DNA of 22,992 bases from DATAFF01 sp036257595 (GTDB lineage: Bacteria > Pseudomonadota > Alphaproteobacteria > Rhizobiales > Aestuariivirgaceae), in NCBI GenBank assembly GCA_036257595.1, contig DATAFF010000064.1:1-22992 (forward strand), read 5' to 3'. The position numbers and the translations under genes were made by a program. Below are positions 14,794-22,169 of this stretch, in pieces. Below the pieces are notes generated by a model that saw only the letters and a list, made by a program, of their open reading frames with translations, was not told the DNA's origin and ran no database searches. How positions within the stretch are numbered: position 1 is the stretch's first letter; every line of letters begins with the position of its first letter.

Positions 14794-15789
14794 CTAGGAC
14801 AAAGACACCAGGATTGCGTCATGAGGCACGATGACGCCCTGCTTGAAGTCGAGAAGATTGGCCAAGTTCGCCTTTCGATCGGGAGCGCTTGGAACATAGA
14901 TCCAGATGCTGGATCCAGGTGGCGACGTGCCAAAAAGTTGAAGGTTGCCCTCCTCAAGGAGGGTGGCGACATAGCCGCAGGCCCCCTCCGGCAAGGGAGC
15001 GGCCTTATCTACGGGCAGGCCTAACAGGGCTTTGTTGGCTTCCTTGCAACTGGCAACTCCTGCCGGCGACATACTTACGGCAATTGATGGTTGGTGGATA
15101 CGAATGGCGAAGGCTTCCTTGGTCTCGAGGTCCTTAGGGGGCTGCAGAATGTTGGTCTTAGGATCGAGCTCCCGATAGTTGCTGCCCTGGCCGGCGGCGA
15201 CGCCACGCGGCAATGGATTGACGTGGTGCAGGTCGGTTTTGGGAGTTTGCCAACCGCGGGTCCGCGGCATGATGCGCCCGCCGACTTCGAATCGCGGCAG
15301 GCAGTCGTCATTCTTCAACATTTGGCGAAGCGACTTGTCGACGAGATCCATCTTTCCGTCGGCAAAGCAGTCTCGGAAATTTTTTCTCAGCGCGAAACGG
15401 CTGTGAACAAGCATCCTGCCATTCGTGTCATGAAGGCGAAGTGCAGGTTTGCCTTTCGCGACGGTTGCACTCCAGGCCGCATCGAACAGCGCAACGCGGT
15501 AAAGCTGATCGGTGATCGGGTCCGGTTTGTACTGACCTTGGCAATTCCGCGCTGTGGCGAGAAGGTCGCGCAGGCCAGCGAAATCGTCCGTGAATTGACC
15601 TTGGTTCAACGCACTGCTTACCGCCGAATGTCCTGCCTTCCTGGCGGTGTTCCTATCAAATACGCTTTGGACGTCCTTGCCGCGAATGGCTTTCCAGAGA
15701 ACCGAGACACCGCGTTTGGCGCCGAGGTCGGTGAAGGCCCCGGAAGGCTGCAAAGCAATTTGTCTGAAAGCGTCGATCGTGCTTCCCAT
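14794..15789 (-). CDS. unknown protein (gene A of unrecognised pair)
   Basis: Not recognised. The 331-residue product from the ATG at 15789 has no signal peptide or membrane helix and looks globular and cytosolic. Notable stretches are the basic block MLVHSRFALRKNFRDCF, then TDLHHVNPLPRGVAAG and the C-terminal strand-rich GNLQLFGTSPPGSSIWIYVPSAPDR...FKQGVIVPHDAILVSLS. Five cysteines are scattered with no obvious metal pattern. A start at 15801 (4 residues longer) is also possible; 15789 has GGGGAT upstream. It is first in a two-gene unit with gene B, behind a 16-bp palindrome and the amtB terminator. GC content is lower than in the flanking core genes. A 264-codon frame on the opposite strand is judged a shadow. 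Confidence 0.6.
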   Translation of the reverse strand: MGSTIDAFRQIALQPSGAFTDLGAKRGVSVLWKAIRGKDVQSVFDRNTARKAGHSAVSSALNQGQFTDDFAGLRDLLATARNCQGQYKPDPITDQLYRVALFDAAWSATVAKGKPALRLHDTNGRMLVHSRFALRKNFRDCFADGKMDLVDKSLRQMLKNDDCLPRFEVGGRIMPRTRGWQTPKTDLHHVNPLPRGVAAGQGSNYRELDPKTNILQPPKDLETKEAFAIRIHQPSIAVSMSPAGVASCKEANKALLGLPVDKAAPLPEGACGYVATLLEEGNLQLFGTSPPGSSIWIYVPSAPDRKANLANLLDFKQGVIVPHDAILVSLS

Positions 15790-15841
15790 GGTGATCCCCA
15801 TCTGCGATGGCGCCAATCTATCGCACTGCGGGGCGAGCCAT

Positions 15842-15857
15842 TGTGCCGTACGGCACA
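15842..15857. promoter_or_regulatory. 16-bp perfect palindrome upstream of gene A
   Basis: TGTGCCGTACGGCACA is perfectly self-complementary with 8-bp half sites. It lies 53 nt upstream of the gene A ATG, between it and the amtB terminator, the expected place for a promoter operator. A TAGATT that could serve as -10 lies closer to the gene. It matches no operator I can name. Confidence 0.55.
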
Positions 15858-15875
15858 GTCGGTCTGTCAAAATGG

Positions 15876-15909
15876 TTGCGGCTGAACGGGGGTGGCCGTT
15901 CAGCCGCAA
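15876..15909 (-). terminator. hairpin between gene A and amtB, 21 nt after the amtB stop on the plus-strand map
   Basis: TTGCGGCTGAACGG (15876-15889) pairs perfectly over 14 bp with CCGTTCAGCCGCAA (15896-15909), with a 6-nt loop. On the minus strand, the strand of amtB, ACCATTTTGAC follows the stem, giving a short T-run. It is the likely terminator of amtB transcription and insulates gene A. Confidence 0.7.
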
Positions 15910-15930
15910 AGCGAGACCAGGGAGGTTAAG

Positions 15931-17487
15931 TCAGTTATACGCCTGCTCGCCGTGACTCACGATGTCGAGGCCTTCGCGCTCCTCCTGCTCCTTGACGCGG
16001 AGACCGAAGACGGCGCGGCAGATCATCAGGGCGACGAGACTGACCAGCGCGGTCCAGATGGCAGCGATCGCGACGGCCCAGAGCTGCGCCATGAACTGCG
16101 TCGCGAAATCATAGGGGACGAGCTTGGTCGTCGTGTCGGCCGCGAGATAGTCGGTGACGCCGACACCGCCGAGCGCCGGGTTGACGAAGATGCCCGTGAG
16201 CAGCGCCCCGACCATGCCGCCGATGCCATGGACGCCGAAGACGTCGAGGGCATCGTCATAGCCGAGCCGGCGCTTCAGCCAGACCACCGCCCAGAGACAG
16301 AGGAAGCCGGCGGCGAGGCCGACCGCGATGGCGCCGGCCGGTCCGACCCAGCCGCAGGCCGGGGTGATGCCGACGAGGCCGGCGACCGCGCCAGAGGCGG
16401 CACCCAGGAGGCTCGCATGACCGCGGGCCAGATATTCGCCAAGCGCCCAGGCGAGGGCGGCGGCGGCGGTCGCAATGGTGGTGTTGAGCACGACCAGCGC
16501 GGTCAGGCCGTTGGCCTCGAGATTGGAACCAGCGTTGAAGCCGTACCAGCCGACCCAGAGGAGACAGGCGCCGATGAAGGTCAAAGCGAGATTGTGGGGC
16601 GCCATCGGCTCGCGGCCATAGCCAATGCGCGGTCCGAGCACGAGGGCGCAGACCAGCCCGGCGACCCCGGCGTTGACATGAACGACGGTGCCGCCGGCAA
16701 AGTCGAGCGCACCGAGATTGAAGAGATAGCCATTGGTCGCCGCGATGGCCGATCCCAAGGCTGCGAGGACGTCGGCCCTGGCTTGATCGGTGGTGGCCGC
16801 GGCGTAGTCGGCGAGGAATTTCGCGGCGGTGCTCTCTCCCAGCACACCGTTGAGATAGGGAAGATTGGCCTGGCTCAGCGTGTAGGCGTCGGGCCCGGCC
16901 CAGAACCACACCATATGGGCGATGGGCAGATAGGCGAAGGTGAACCACAGGACGATAAACAGCAGCACGGCGGAAAATCTCATGCGCTCGGCCAGCGAGC
17001 CGACGATGAGCGCCGGCGTGATGCAGGCGAAGGTCATCTGGAACACGACATAGACGAGCTCCGGGATGAAGGTCTCCTTGGAGAAGGTCGCGGCCATGGT
17101 GTTCGGGTCGACACCGGCCAGCATCGCCTTGGACAGGCCGCCGATGAAAGGGGTGAGCGACGCCGCACCATTGGCGGTAAAGGCCAGCGAGTAGCCATAG
17201 ACCACCCACAGGATCGAGATGATGCAGAAGCAGATGAAGACCTGCATGAAGACCGAGAGCACGTTCTTGGCGCGCACCAGCCCGCCATAGAACAGGGCAA
17301 GGCCGGGAATCGTCATGAGGACGACCAGCACGGTGGCAACGAGCATCCAGCTCGTGTCGCCCTTGTTCACCGTCGGGGCGGCAAGGGCGGGCGAAACCGT
17401 GGCACACAGGGCGAGGGCCGCCCCAAGCCCGAGGCTGAGGTAACGGCGCCGCCATCCTGTTCCGGTCGGCAAGTCGATCTGATTCAT
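15931..17487 (-). CDS. amtB: ammonium transporter AmtB
   Basis: Inner-membrane trimeric ammonia/ammonium channel used when nitrogen is scarce. The 518-residue precursor has a cleavable signal (ends about ALA36) and 11 transmembrane segments. Family marks are FYGGLVRAKN, DFAGGTVVHVNAGVAGL with the first pore histidine, WVGWYGFNAGS, and DVFGVHGIGGMVGALLTG with the second histidine. An insertion at about 205-245 (LPYLNGVLGESTAAKF...) is longer than in E. coli AmtB. The ATG at 17487 is 8 nt from GGAGAG; the TTG two codons upstream is too close to it. A sigma-54-type promoter lies upstream. The usual partner glnK is not adjacent; tesB lies upstream instead. Confidence 0.95.
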   Translation of the reverse strand: MNQIDLPTGTGWRRRYLSLGLGAALALCATVSPALAAPTVNKGDTSWMLVATVLVVLMTIPGLALFYGGLVRAKNVLSVFMQVFICFCIISILWVVYGYSLAFTANGAASLTPFIGGLSKAMLAGVDPNTMAATFSKETFIPELVYVVFQMTFACITPALIVGSLAERMRFSAVLLFIVLWFTFAYLPIAHMVWFWAGPDAYTLSQANLPYLNGVLGESTAAKFLADYAAATTDQARADVLAALGSAIAATNGYLFNLGALDFAGGTVVHVNAGVAGLVCALVLGPRIGYGREPMAPHNLALTFIGACLLWVGWYGFNAGSNLEANGLTALVVLNTTIATAAAALAWALGEYLARGHASLLGAASGAVAGLVGITPACGWVGPAGAIAVGLAAGFLCLWAVVWLKRRLGYDDALDVFGVHGIGGMVGALLTGIFVNPALGGVGVTDYLAADTTTKLVPYDFATQFMAQLWAVAIAAIWTALVSLVALMICRAVFGLRVKEQEEREGLDIVSHGEQAYN

Positions 17488-17519
17488 GTTCAAGGCTCTC
17501 CGGTGTCACGCCAAATGGC

Positions 17520-17542
17520 GGACTTTGCGGTCGGCAAAGTCC
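17520..17542 (-). promoter_or_regulatory. perfect 9-bp hairpin in the amtB 5' UTR
   Basis: GGACTTTGC (17520-17528) pairs with GCAAAGTCC (17534-17542) around a 5-nt loop. It sits just downstream of the expected sigma-54 start (about 17547) and upstream of the ribosome site, so it would be the first structure of the transcript. It may stabilise the mRNA end or be a regulator site. Confidence 0.5.
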
Positions 17543-17557
17543 CCTCGGGACGCTTAA

Positions 17558-17572
17558 CCAAGAACCGTGCCA
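17558..17572 (-). promoter_or_regulatory. sigma-54-type promoter of amtB
   Basis: On the minus strand TGGCACGGTTCTTGG reads TGGCAC-N5-TTGG, one base from the -24/-12 consensus TGGCAC-N5-TTGC. It lies 71 nt upstream of the amtB ATG. Nitrogen-regulated amtB genes are typically NtrC/sigma-54 dependent; no convincing NtrC site was found upstream. Confidence 0.65.
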
Positions 17573-17634
17573 GCTCGGCCGGGCGGCAAGACTGGCGGAA
17601 TTGCTGCGGGCCGCGGTGCTATTCCCGTGGAGGT

Positions 17635-17677
17635 CTGACTAATTTTCAGGCAAGATTGACGGCCTGATTAATTTTCA
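17635..17677. repeat. direct repeat CTGAyTAATTTTCA, two copies
   Basis: CTGACTAATTTTCA (17635-17648) recurs as CTGATTAATTTTCA (17664-17677), starts 29 nt apart, in otherwise GC-rich DNA. The second copy covers the tesB stop codon and forms CTGATT...AATCAG with the following bases. Spacing near three helical turns would suit a regulator binding upstream of amtB; it may equally be chance or the end of tesB. Confidence 0.4.
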
Positions 17678-18559
17678 ATCAGATGTCGCTTTTGGAGTCG
17701 TGGCGAGGCGGATCAGACCTTCCTGGGCAACCGAGGCGACGAGCTTGCCAGCACGGTCGAAGACGCTGCCGCGCGTGAAGCCGCGGGCGCCATGGGCGCT
17801 CGGCGCATCCTGGGCGTAGAGGAGCCAGTGATCGGCGCGGAAGTCGCGGTGGAACCACAATGCATGGTCGAGGCTCGCCATCTTCATCTCGGGGTCGAAG
17901 AAATTGCGGCCGTGCGGCACGAGCGCGGTGTCGAGCAGCGTCATGTCGGAGGCATAGGCGAGGACGCATTGATGAATCGACGGGTCGTCAGGGAGATGGC
18001 CGGTTGCCCTGATCCAGACATTCTGCAGCGGCGGGCCGCCTGCCCGCGGCTCGAGATAATAGAGCGGCTCGACCGGGCGCAGCTCGATCGGGCGCTGGCG
18101 CGAGAAGTAGCGGCGCATGTTCTCGGGCATCTTGTCGGAGTGGCGTTCCAGGATCTCGCGCTCGGCCGGCAGCTCCTCGGGCATCGGCACAACGGGCATG
18201 GCGATCTGGTGCTCGAAACCCGCCTCGGCGATGTGGAAGGAGGCGGCCATGGTGAAGATCGGGACGCCATGCTGGATCGCCACCACCTGGCGGGTGGTGA
18301 AGCTGCGCCCGTCGCGATAGCGGTCGACCTCGTAAATGATGGGGGTCTCGGGATCGCCAGGACGGATGAAATAGCCGTGGAGCGAGTGGGCGCGGCGCAC
18401 CTCCGGGACGGTGCGGGTTGCAGCAACCAGAGCCTGGCCGATGACCTGGCCGCCAAAGACGCGCTGCCAGCCGACCTTGGGGCTGACGCCACGGAACAGG
18501 TTGGTCTCGAGCGGTTCGAGGTCGAGGATCTTCAGGACGGAACTCAGCTCGGAGGCCAT
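17675..18559 (-). CDS. tesB: acyl-CoA thioesterase II
   Basis: Double-hotdog enzyme that hydrolyses acyl-CoA to free fatty acid and CoA in the cytosol. The 294-residue product has the N-terminal LETNLFRGVSPKVGWQRVFGGQVIGQAL block, SLHGYFIRPGDPETPIIYEVDRYRDGRSFTTRQV, and the second hotdog with QCVLAYASDMTLLDTAL and ASLDHALWFHRDF...ARGFTRGSVF...ASVAQEGLIR. The catalytic Asp (ASD) and Gln (AQEG) of the TesB triad are present; the Thr of E. coli TesB is replaced by Ser (ASLDH), a conservative change. The ATG at 18559 has GGAG six bases upstream and gives the usual start; an ATG at 18571 is an alternative. Divergent from the UbiH-type gene. Confidence 0.94.
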   Translation of the reverse strand: MASELSSVLKILDLEPLETNLFRGVSPKVGWQRVFGGQVIGQALVAATRTVPEVRRAHSLHGYFIRPGDPETPIIYEVDRYRDGRSFTTRQVVAIQHGVPIFTMAASFHIAEAGFEHQIAMPVVPMPEELPAEREILERHSDKMPENMRRYFSRQRPIELRPVEPLYYLEPRAGGPPLQNVWIRATGHLPDDPSIHQCVLAYASDMTLLDTALVPHGRNFFDPEMKMASLDHALWFHRDFRADHWLLYAQDAPSAHGARGFTRGSVFDRAGKLVASVAQEGLIRLATTPKATSD

Positions 18560-18632
18560 GGCCTGCTCCATAGTTGGCGGGATGACTTCCGATTAGACGA
18601 GAGACGCGCCGTGCGATAGAGGTTTGGTCAGC

Positions 18633-19865
18633 ATGATCGAAGTGGCGATCATCGGAGGCGCTCTCAACGGGCTGGCGGCGGCGCTGGCGCTGGCCGGCAG
18701 GACGGCCCGCACGCCGGTGCCGACCCTGGTCATCGACCGCGCCGACCCACGGAGCTATGGCGATCCGGCCCGCGACCGCCGCGCCTCGGCGATCACGGCA
18801 TCGTCGCGGCACATGCTGACGGCGCTCGGGGTGTGGGAGGAGCTTCAGTCGCAAGCGGAGCCGATGCGGCGGATCGAGGTCACCGATTCGGCGCTGGCGC
18901 CGCACCAAGGGCGACCGGTGCTCCTGCATTTCGAGGAGGCCGACCAGCCTGGCGAGCCTGCCGCCTTCATGGTGGAGAATCATCATCTCCACCGGGCGCT
19001 CCACGAGGCGGCGCGGGCGGCGCCGAACATCCGCTTCATGGCCGGCCGGGGAGTCGCGTCATGCGACTATGGCGATCAAGCCGGCGTGGTGGCGCTCGAC
19101 GACGGTGAAACCGTGCGGGCCCAGCTCGTCATCGCTGCCGATGGACGCAATTCGCGGGCCCGCCAGGCCGCGCAGATCTCCGGCAATGGCTGGTCCTATG
19201 GGCAAAGCGCCATCGTCACGACGATCGCCCATGGGCGGCCGCATGACGGGGTGGCGGTCGAGCATTTTCTACCGGCCGGCCCGTTCGCGATCCTGCCGCT
19301 CACCGGCAATCGCAGCGCGATCGTGTGGACGGAAGCGACGGCGAGCGCAGCCGAGATCCTGACGGCCGATGCGGGCGAGCAGGAGCGCGCGCTCAAAATG
19401 CGGGTGGGCGAGCGGCTGGGCGATGTGTCGATCATCGGCGGGCTGCAGAGCTTTCCGCTCGACCTGTTCATCGCCGACAGCTTCATCGGCAAGCGGCTGG
19501 CGCTGATCGGCGATGCGGCGCATGTGATCCACCCGATCGCCGGGCTCGGATTCAATCTCGGCCTGCGCGATGCCGCCGCCTTGGCGGAGGTCGTCGTCGA
19601 GGATGCGCGGCTCGGACTCGATCATGGTGCAGCACCGACTCTCGAACGGTATCAAGCCTGGCGGCGATTCGACACGATGATGGTCGCGGCTGCCACCGAC
19701 GGGCTCAATCGGCTGTTCTCGAACGACAACCAGGCGCTGCGGCTGATCCGGTCGGCGGGATTGAGGGCGGTCGATAGCCTGTGGCCGGCCCGGGCGGCGT
19801 TCATGCGCGAGGCCGCGGGCCTCACCGGCAGCCTGCCGCGACTGATGCGCGGCGCTCCCCTTTGA
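18633..19865 (+). CDS. UbiH/UbiF/VisC-family FAD-dependent monooxygenase
   Basis: Flavoprotein hydroxylase of 410 residues, probably acting on the ubiquinone ring. The N-terminal FAD motif reads IIGGALNGLAAALAL, with an alanine variant of GxGxxG. VIAADGRNSRAR is the DG motif that contacts NADPH and FAD, and LIGDAAHVIHPIAGLGFNLGLRDAAALAEV is the GD motif binding the FAD ribityl chain. The ATG at 18633 is preceded by GAGG; a TTG 9 nt upstream is less likely. The exact hydroxylation position cannot be told from sequence, since UbiH, UbiF, UbiI and UbiL are hard to separate, so no symbol is given. It ends 1 nt before the convergent DUF971 gene. Confidence 0.88.
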   Translation: MIEVAIIGGALNGLAAALALAGRTARTPVPTLVIDRADPRSYGDPARDRRASAITASSRHMLTALGVWEELQSQAEPMRRIEVTDSALAPHQGRPVLLHFEEADQPGEPAAFMVENHHLHRALHEAARAAPNIRFMAGRGVASCDYGDQAGVVALDDGETVRAQLVIAADGRNSRARQAAQISGNGWSYGQSAIVTTIAHGRPHDGVAVEHFLPAGPFAILPLTGNRSAIVWTEATASAAEILTADAGEQERALKMRVGERLGDVSIIGGLQSFPLDLFIADSFIGKRLALIGDAAHVIHPIAGLGFNLGLRDAAALAEVVVEDARLGLDHGAAPTLERYQAWRRFDTMMVAAATDGLNRLFSNDNQALRLIRSAGLRAVDSLWPARAAFMREAAGLTGSLPRLMRGAPL

Positions 19866-19866
19866 A

Positions 19867-20229
19867 TCAAGGCGATTCGGCGCGGCCGGCGCGGACCAGA
19901 TAATCCTGCCAGAGCCGATCGTGGTCGCGGCCGAGCTGATGGAGATAGGCCCAGCTATAGAGCCCGGTCGAATGACCGTCGTCGAAGACGATGCGGATGG
20001 CGTAATTGCCGACCGGCTCAAGGCGGGTGATCGCCACATTCTCCTTGCCGGTGACGGTGACCTCCTGGCCGGGGCCGTGGCCTTTCACCTCGGCGCTTGG
20101 GCTCTCGACCCGGAGATACTCGGCCGAGAGGCGGTAGCGGGTGCCGTCGTCGAAGGCAATCTCGAGGCTCCGGCCGCCCGGCTTGAGGCGGATCTCCTCT
20201 GGCCAGGGGGCGGCGGGCTCAGTCGTCAT
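19867..20229 (-). CDS. DUF971-domain protein
   Basis: A 120-residue protein with the DUF971 domain, the same fold as the N-terminal domain of gamma-butyrobetaine hydroxylase. Marks are PEEIRLKPGGRSLEIAFDDGTRYRLSAEYLRVESPSAEV, then ITRLEPVGNYAIRIVFDDGHSTGLYSWAYLHQLG. Related proteins are often linked to iron-sulfur cluster carriers, but no function is established here. The ATG at 20229 overlaps the Trm112-like gene by 11 nt; a TTG one codon earlier is less likely. Last gene of the operon. Confidence 0.87.
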   Translation of the reverse strand: MTTEPAAPWPEEIRLKPGGRSLEIAFDDGTRYRLSAEYLRVESPSAEVKGHGPGQEVTVTGKENVAITRLEPVGNYAIRIVFDDGHSTGLYSWAYLHQLGRDHDRLWQDYLVRAGRAESP

Positions 20230-20455
20230 CAAGCTGCCGGGCTTCCTCGACCAGCATGATGGGAATGCCGTCGCGGATCGGATAGGCGAGACGCGCCGCG
20301 CGGGAGATCAGCTCCTGGCGGTCGGCGTCATAGATCAGCGGCTCCTTGGTCAAGGGACAGACGAGGATTTCGAGCAGCTTGGGATCGATGCGGCGGGCCA
20401 TTGCCGGGCGGTCCTCGCCATCCTCGCCCTCGGTCTTCGGGTTCTCATCCGTCAT
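20219..20455 (-). CDS. Trm112-family protein
   Basis: A 78-residue protein of the Trm112/YcaR (UPF0434) family: after a charged N-terminal tail it reads DPKLLEILVCPLTKEPLIYDADRQELISRAARLAYPIRDGIPIMLVEEARQL, the complete domain. Eukaryotic and archaeal homologues activate methyltransferases; the bacterial role is unsettled. Only one cysteine is left of the zinc site, as is common in bacteria. It lies 12 nt after the LON-domain gene and overlaps the DUF971 gene. The N-terminal 18 residues are atypical and a start at the internal Met19 is possible. Confidence 0.9.
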   Translation of the reverse strand: MTDENPKTEGEDGEDRPAMARRIDPKLLEILVCPLTKEPLIYDADRQELISRAARLAYPIRDGIPIMLVEEARQLDDD

Positions 20456-20467
20456 GGCACCTTTACC

Positions 20468-21160
20468 CTATTGCAGCTGGCTGCCCATGCCACCGGCCTG
20501 GGCGCCAAGCGAGATCTCGGTCAAGGCAATCAGCATGTCGGCTCTAGCCTTCAGATCGGCGGCCTCGAGCAGGGCCTGCTTCTCGATCGGCGAGAACGGG
20601 CTCAGGATCGAGAAGGCATTGACCAGCGACTCGGAGGTTGCCTGAGCGACCTCATCCCAGTCGGCGCCCATATTGTGGGCTTCGAGGAAATCGCGAAAAG
20701 CCTTGAGCAACGCCGGGCGGTCCACCTGGTCCTCGCCGAGATTCGACACGAAATCATCGGCGAAGGCCGCATAGTCGGCCTCGACTGAACGATAGAGCTT
20801 GGTCGTGGCAAGCTCGGTCGCGATGCGAAAGCGGGCGATGCCGGTCAAGGTGATCAGCATGCGGTCATCGGATGTCTCGGTATAGGCGGTGATGCGACCG
20901 GCACAGCCGGTTGGAAAAAGCGATGGCGCCGCATCCGATCGGCGCGACTGGTCCGGCGGATCCTCGGGCTGGATGATGCCGATGATGCGATTGCCGGACA
21001 GGGCATCGTCGACCATGGCGAGATAGCGCGGCTCGAAAATGTTGAGCGGAAGCTGGGCGCGGGGCAGCAGCAGGGCGCCGCTCAGGGGAAAGACCGGAAT
21101 GCGGCGGGGCAGGCTGTCGGCTGTCGGATACCGCGCTGGAAAGCTCATGGTCTCGCTCAC
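20468..21160 (-). CDS. LON substrate-binding-domain protein
   Basis: A 230-residue protein made only of the LON N-terminal substrate-binding domain: PRRIPVFPLSGALLLPRAQLPLNIFEPRYLAMVDDALSGNRIIGIIQP and GCAGRITAYTETSDDRMLITLTGIARFRI, followed by a helical part. It lacks the ATPase and protease domains of Lon. Such stand-alone proteins are common in Alphaproteobacteria; the substrate is unknown. The GTG at 21160 overlaps the stop of the thioredoxin gene (GTGA); an ATG four codons later is the alternative. Context suggests a protein-quality role. Confidence 0.9.
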   Translation of the reverse strand: MSETMSFPARYPTADSLPRRIPVFPLSGALLLPRAQLPLNIFEPRYLAMVDDALSGNRIIGIIQPEDPPDQSRRSDAAPSLFPTGCAGRITAYTETSDDRMLITLTGIARFRIATELATTKLYRSVEADYAAFADDFVSNLGEDQVDRPALLKAFRDFLEAHNMGADWDEVAQATSESLVNAFSILSPFSPIEKQALLEAADLKARADMLIALTEISLGAQAGGMGSQLQ

Positions 21161-22089
21161 GAGAACAGGATCGATGACAGGCGCTTGCGACCCGCAATGG
21201 TGAGCTCGTCCTTGGGACCCCAGGCTTCGAAGAACTTGACCAGCTGCTTGCGGGCCGCCTCATCGTTCCAGCCACGCTGCTTGCGGACGATGCTCAGGAG
21301 GTGATCAAGCGCCTCCTCGCGGCGGCCGGCGGCATTCAGCGACACGGCAAGGTCATGGCGAGCCTGGTGGTCGGCCGGGTTCTGCTCGACAGCCTGTGAC
21401 AGGCGGGCAATCTCGCCGGTGTCGACCGGGGTCGAGGCCAGGTCGAGGGCAGCGCGGGCGCTGCTGATTGCGGGATCGGCGGCCTTGGCGGGGGGAACCA
21501 GGCCCAGGGTGGCGCGGGCGCCGTCGAGATCGCCATTGCCGATCTGGGCGCGGGCAAGGCCGGCAAGGGCGCGGATGTTCTCCCGGTCGGCGCCGAGAAT
21601 TTCGGCATAGATCTGGCCGGCCGCCTTGTAGTCCTTGGCGGCGAGCGCGGTGTCGGCCTCATCGAGGATGGCGTCGATCTCCGCGCCGATCTCGCTGCCG
21701 GTCAGGCGGGAGACGAATTTCTTCAGCTCACCCTCCGGCAGGGCGCCCATGAAGCCGTCGACCGGCTGGCCGTTGACGAAGGCAAAGACCGCCGGAATCG
21801 ACTGGATGCGCATCTGGGCGGCAAGCTGCTGGTTCTCGTCGACATTGATCTTGACCAGCTTCACAGCGCCTTTGGCCTCGCGGACGATCTTCTCCAATGC
21901 CGGGGTGAGCTGCTTGCAGGGACCGCACCACGGGGCCCAGAAATCAACCAGCACGGGTACCTGGCGCGAGGCGTCGATGACGTCGGCCATGAAATTGCGG
22001 GTGTCGCTGTCGCCAATCAGGGGATCGGCGGCCTTGGCCGCGGGGGCTTGGGCCACGGTGCCGGACATGCTCATGAAAGGCTTGTCCAT
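21157..22089 (-). CDS. CnoX/YbbN-like thioredoxin-TPR co-chaperone
   Basis: A 310-residue protein with an N-terminal thioredoxin domain (about 28-130) followed by TPR-like helices (about 140-310). The active site is W54-C55-G-P-C58-K, so unlike E. coli CnoX (SQHC) both redox cysteines are present, as in Caulobacter CnoX. VLVDFWAPWCGPCKQLTPALE and IQSIPAVFAFVNGQPVDGFMG (with the cis-Pro) confirm the thioredoxin fold; repeats such as ALAAKDYKAAGQIYAEILGADREN and AGRREEALDHLLSIV are the TPR-like part. The family protects proteins from oxidation and hands them to GroEL. AGAGGT is upstream of the ATG at 22089. First gene of the four-gene operon. Confidence 0.9.
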   Translation of the reverse strand: MDKPFMSMSGTVAQAPAAKAADPLIGDSDTRNFMADVIDASRQVPVLVDFWAPWCGPCKQLTPALEKIVREAKGAVKLVKINVDENQQLAAQMRIQSIPAVFAFVNGQPVDGFMGALPEGELKKFVSRLTGSEIGAEIDAILDEADTALAAKDYKAAGQIYAEILGADRENIRALAGLARAQIGNGDLDGARATLGLVPPAKAADPAISSARAALDLASTPVDTGEIARLSQAVEQNPADHQARHDLAVSLNAAGRREEALDHLLSIVRKQRGWNDEAARKQLVKFFEAWGPKDELTIAGRKRLSSILFS

Positions 22090-22169
22090 CGCTTGTTACC
22101 TCTTTCGGATGCGCATTCGCGCCATAGATGGCCGATGAGGCGGAGAATTACAACGCCCTGGTGTCATGG

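Noticed and set aside
15091..15885. 264-codon plus-strand frame opposite gene A
   Set aside because: The minus-strand frame is longer, has a better ribosome site, is followed closely by gene B, and gives a more protein-like sequence; neither is recognised, so this choice is not certain.
15892..17667. 591-codon plus-strand frame rich in Glu/Gly/Asp/Arg
   Set aside because: Antisense of amtB; composition is that of reverse-read membrane-protein codons.
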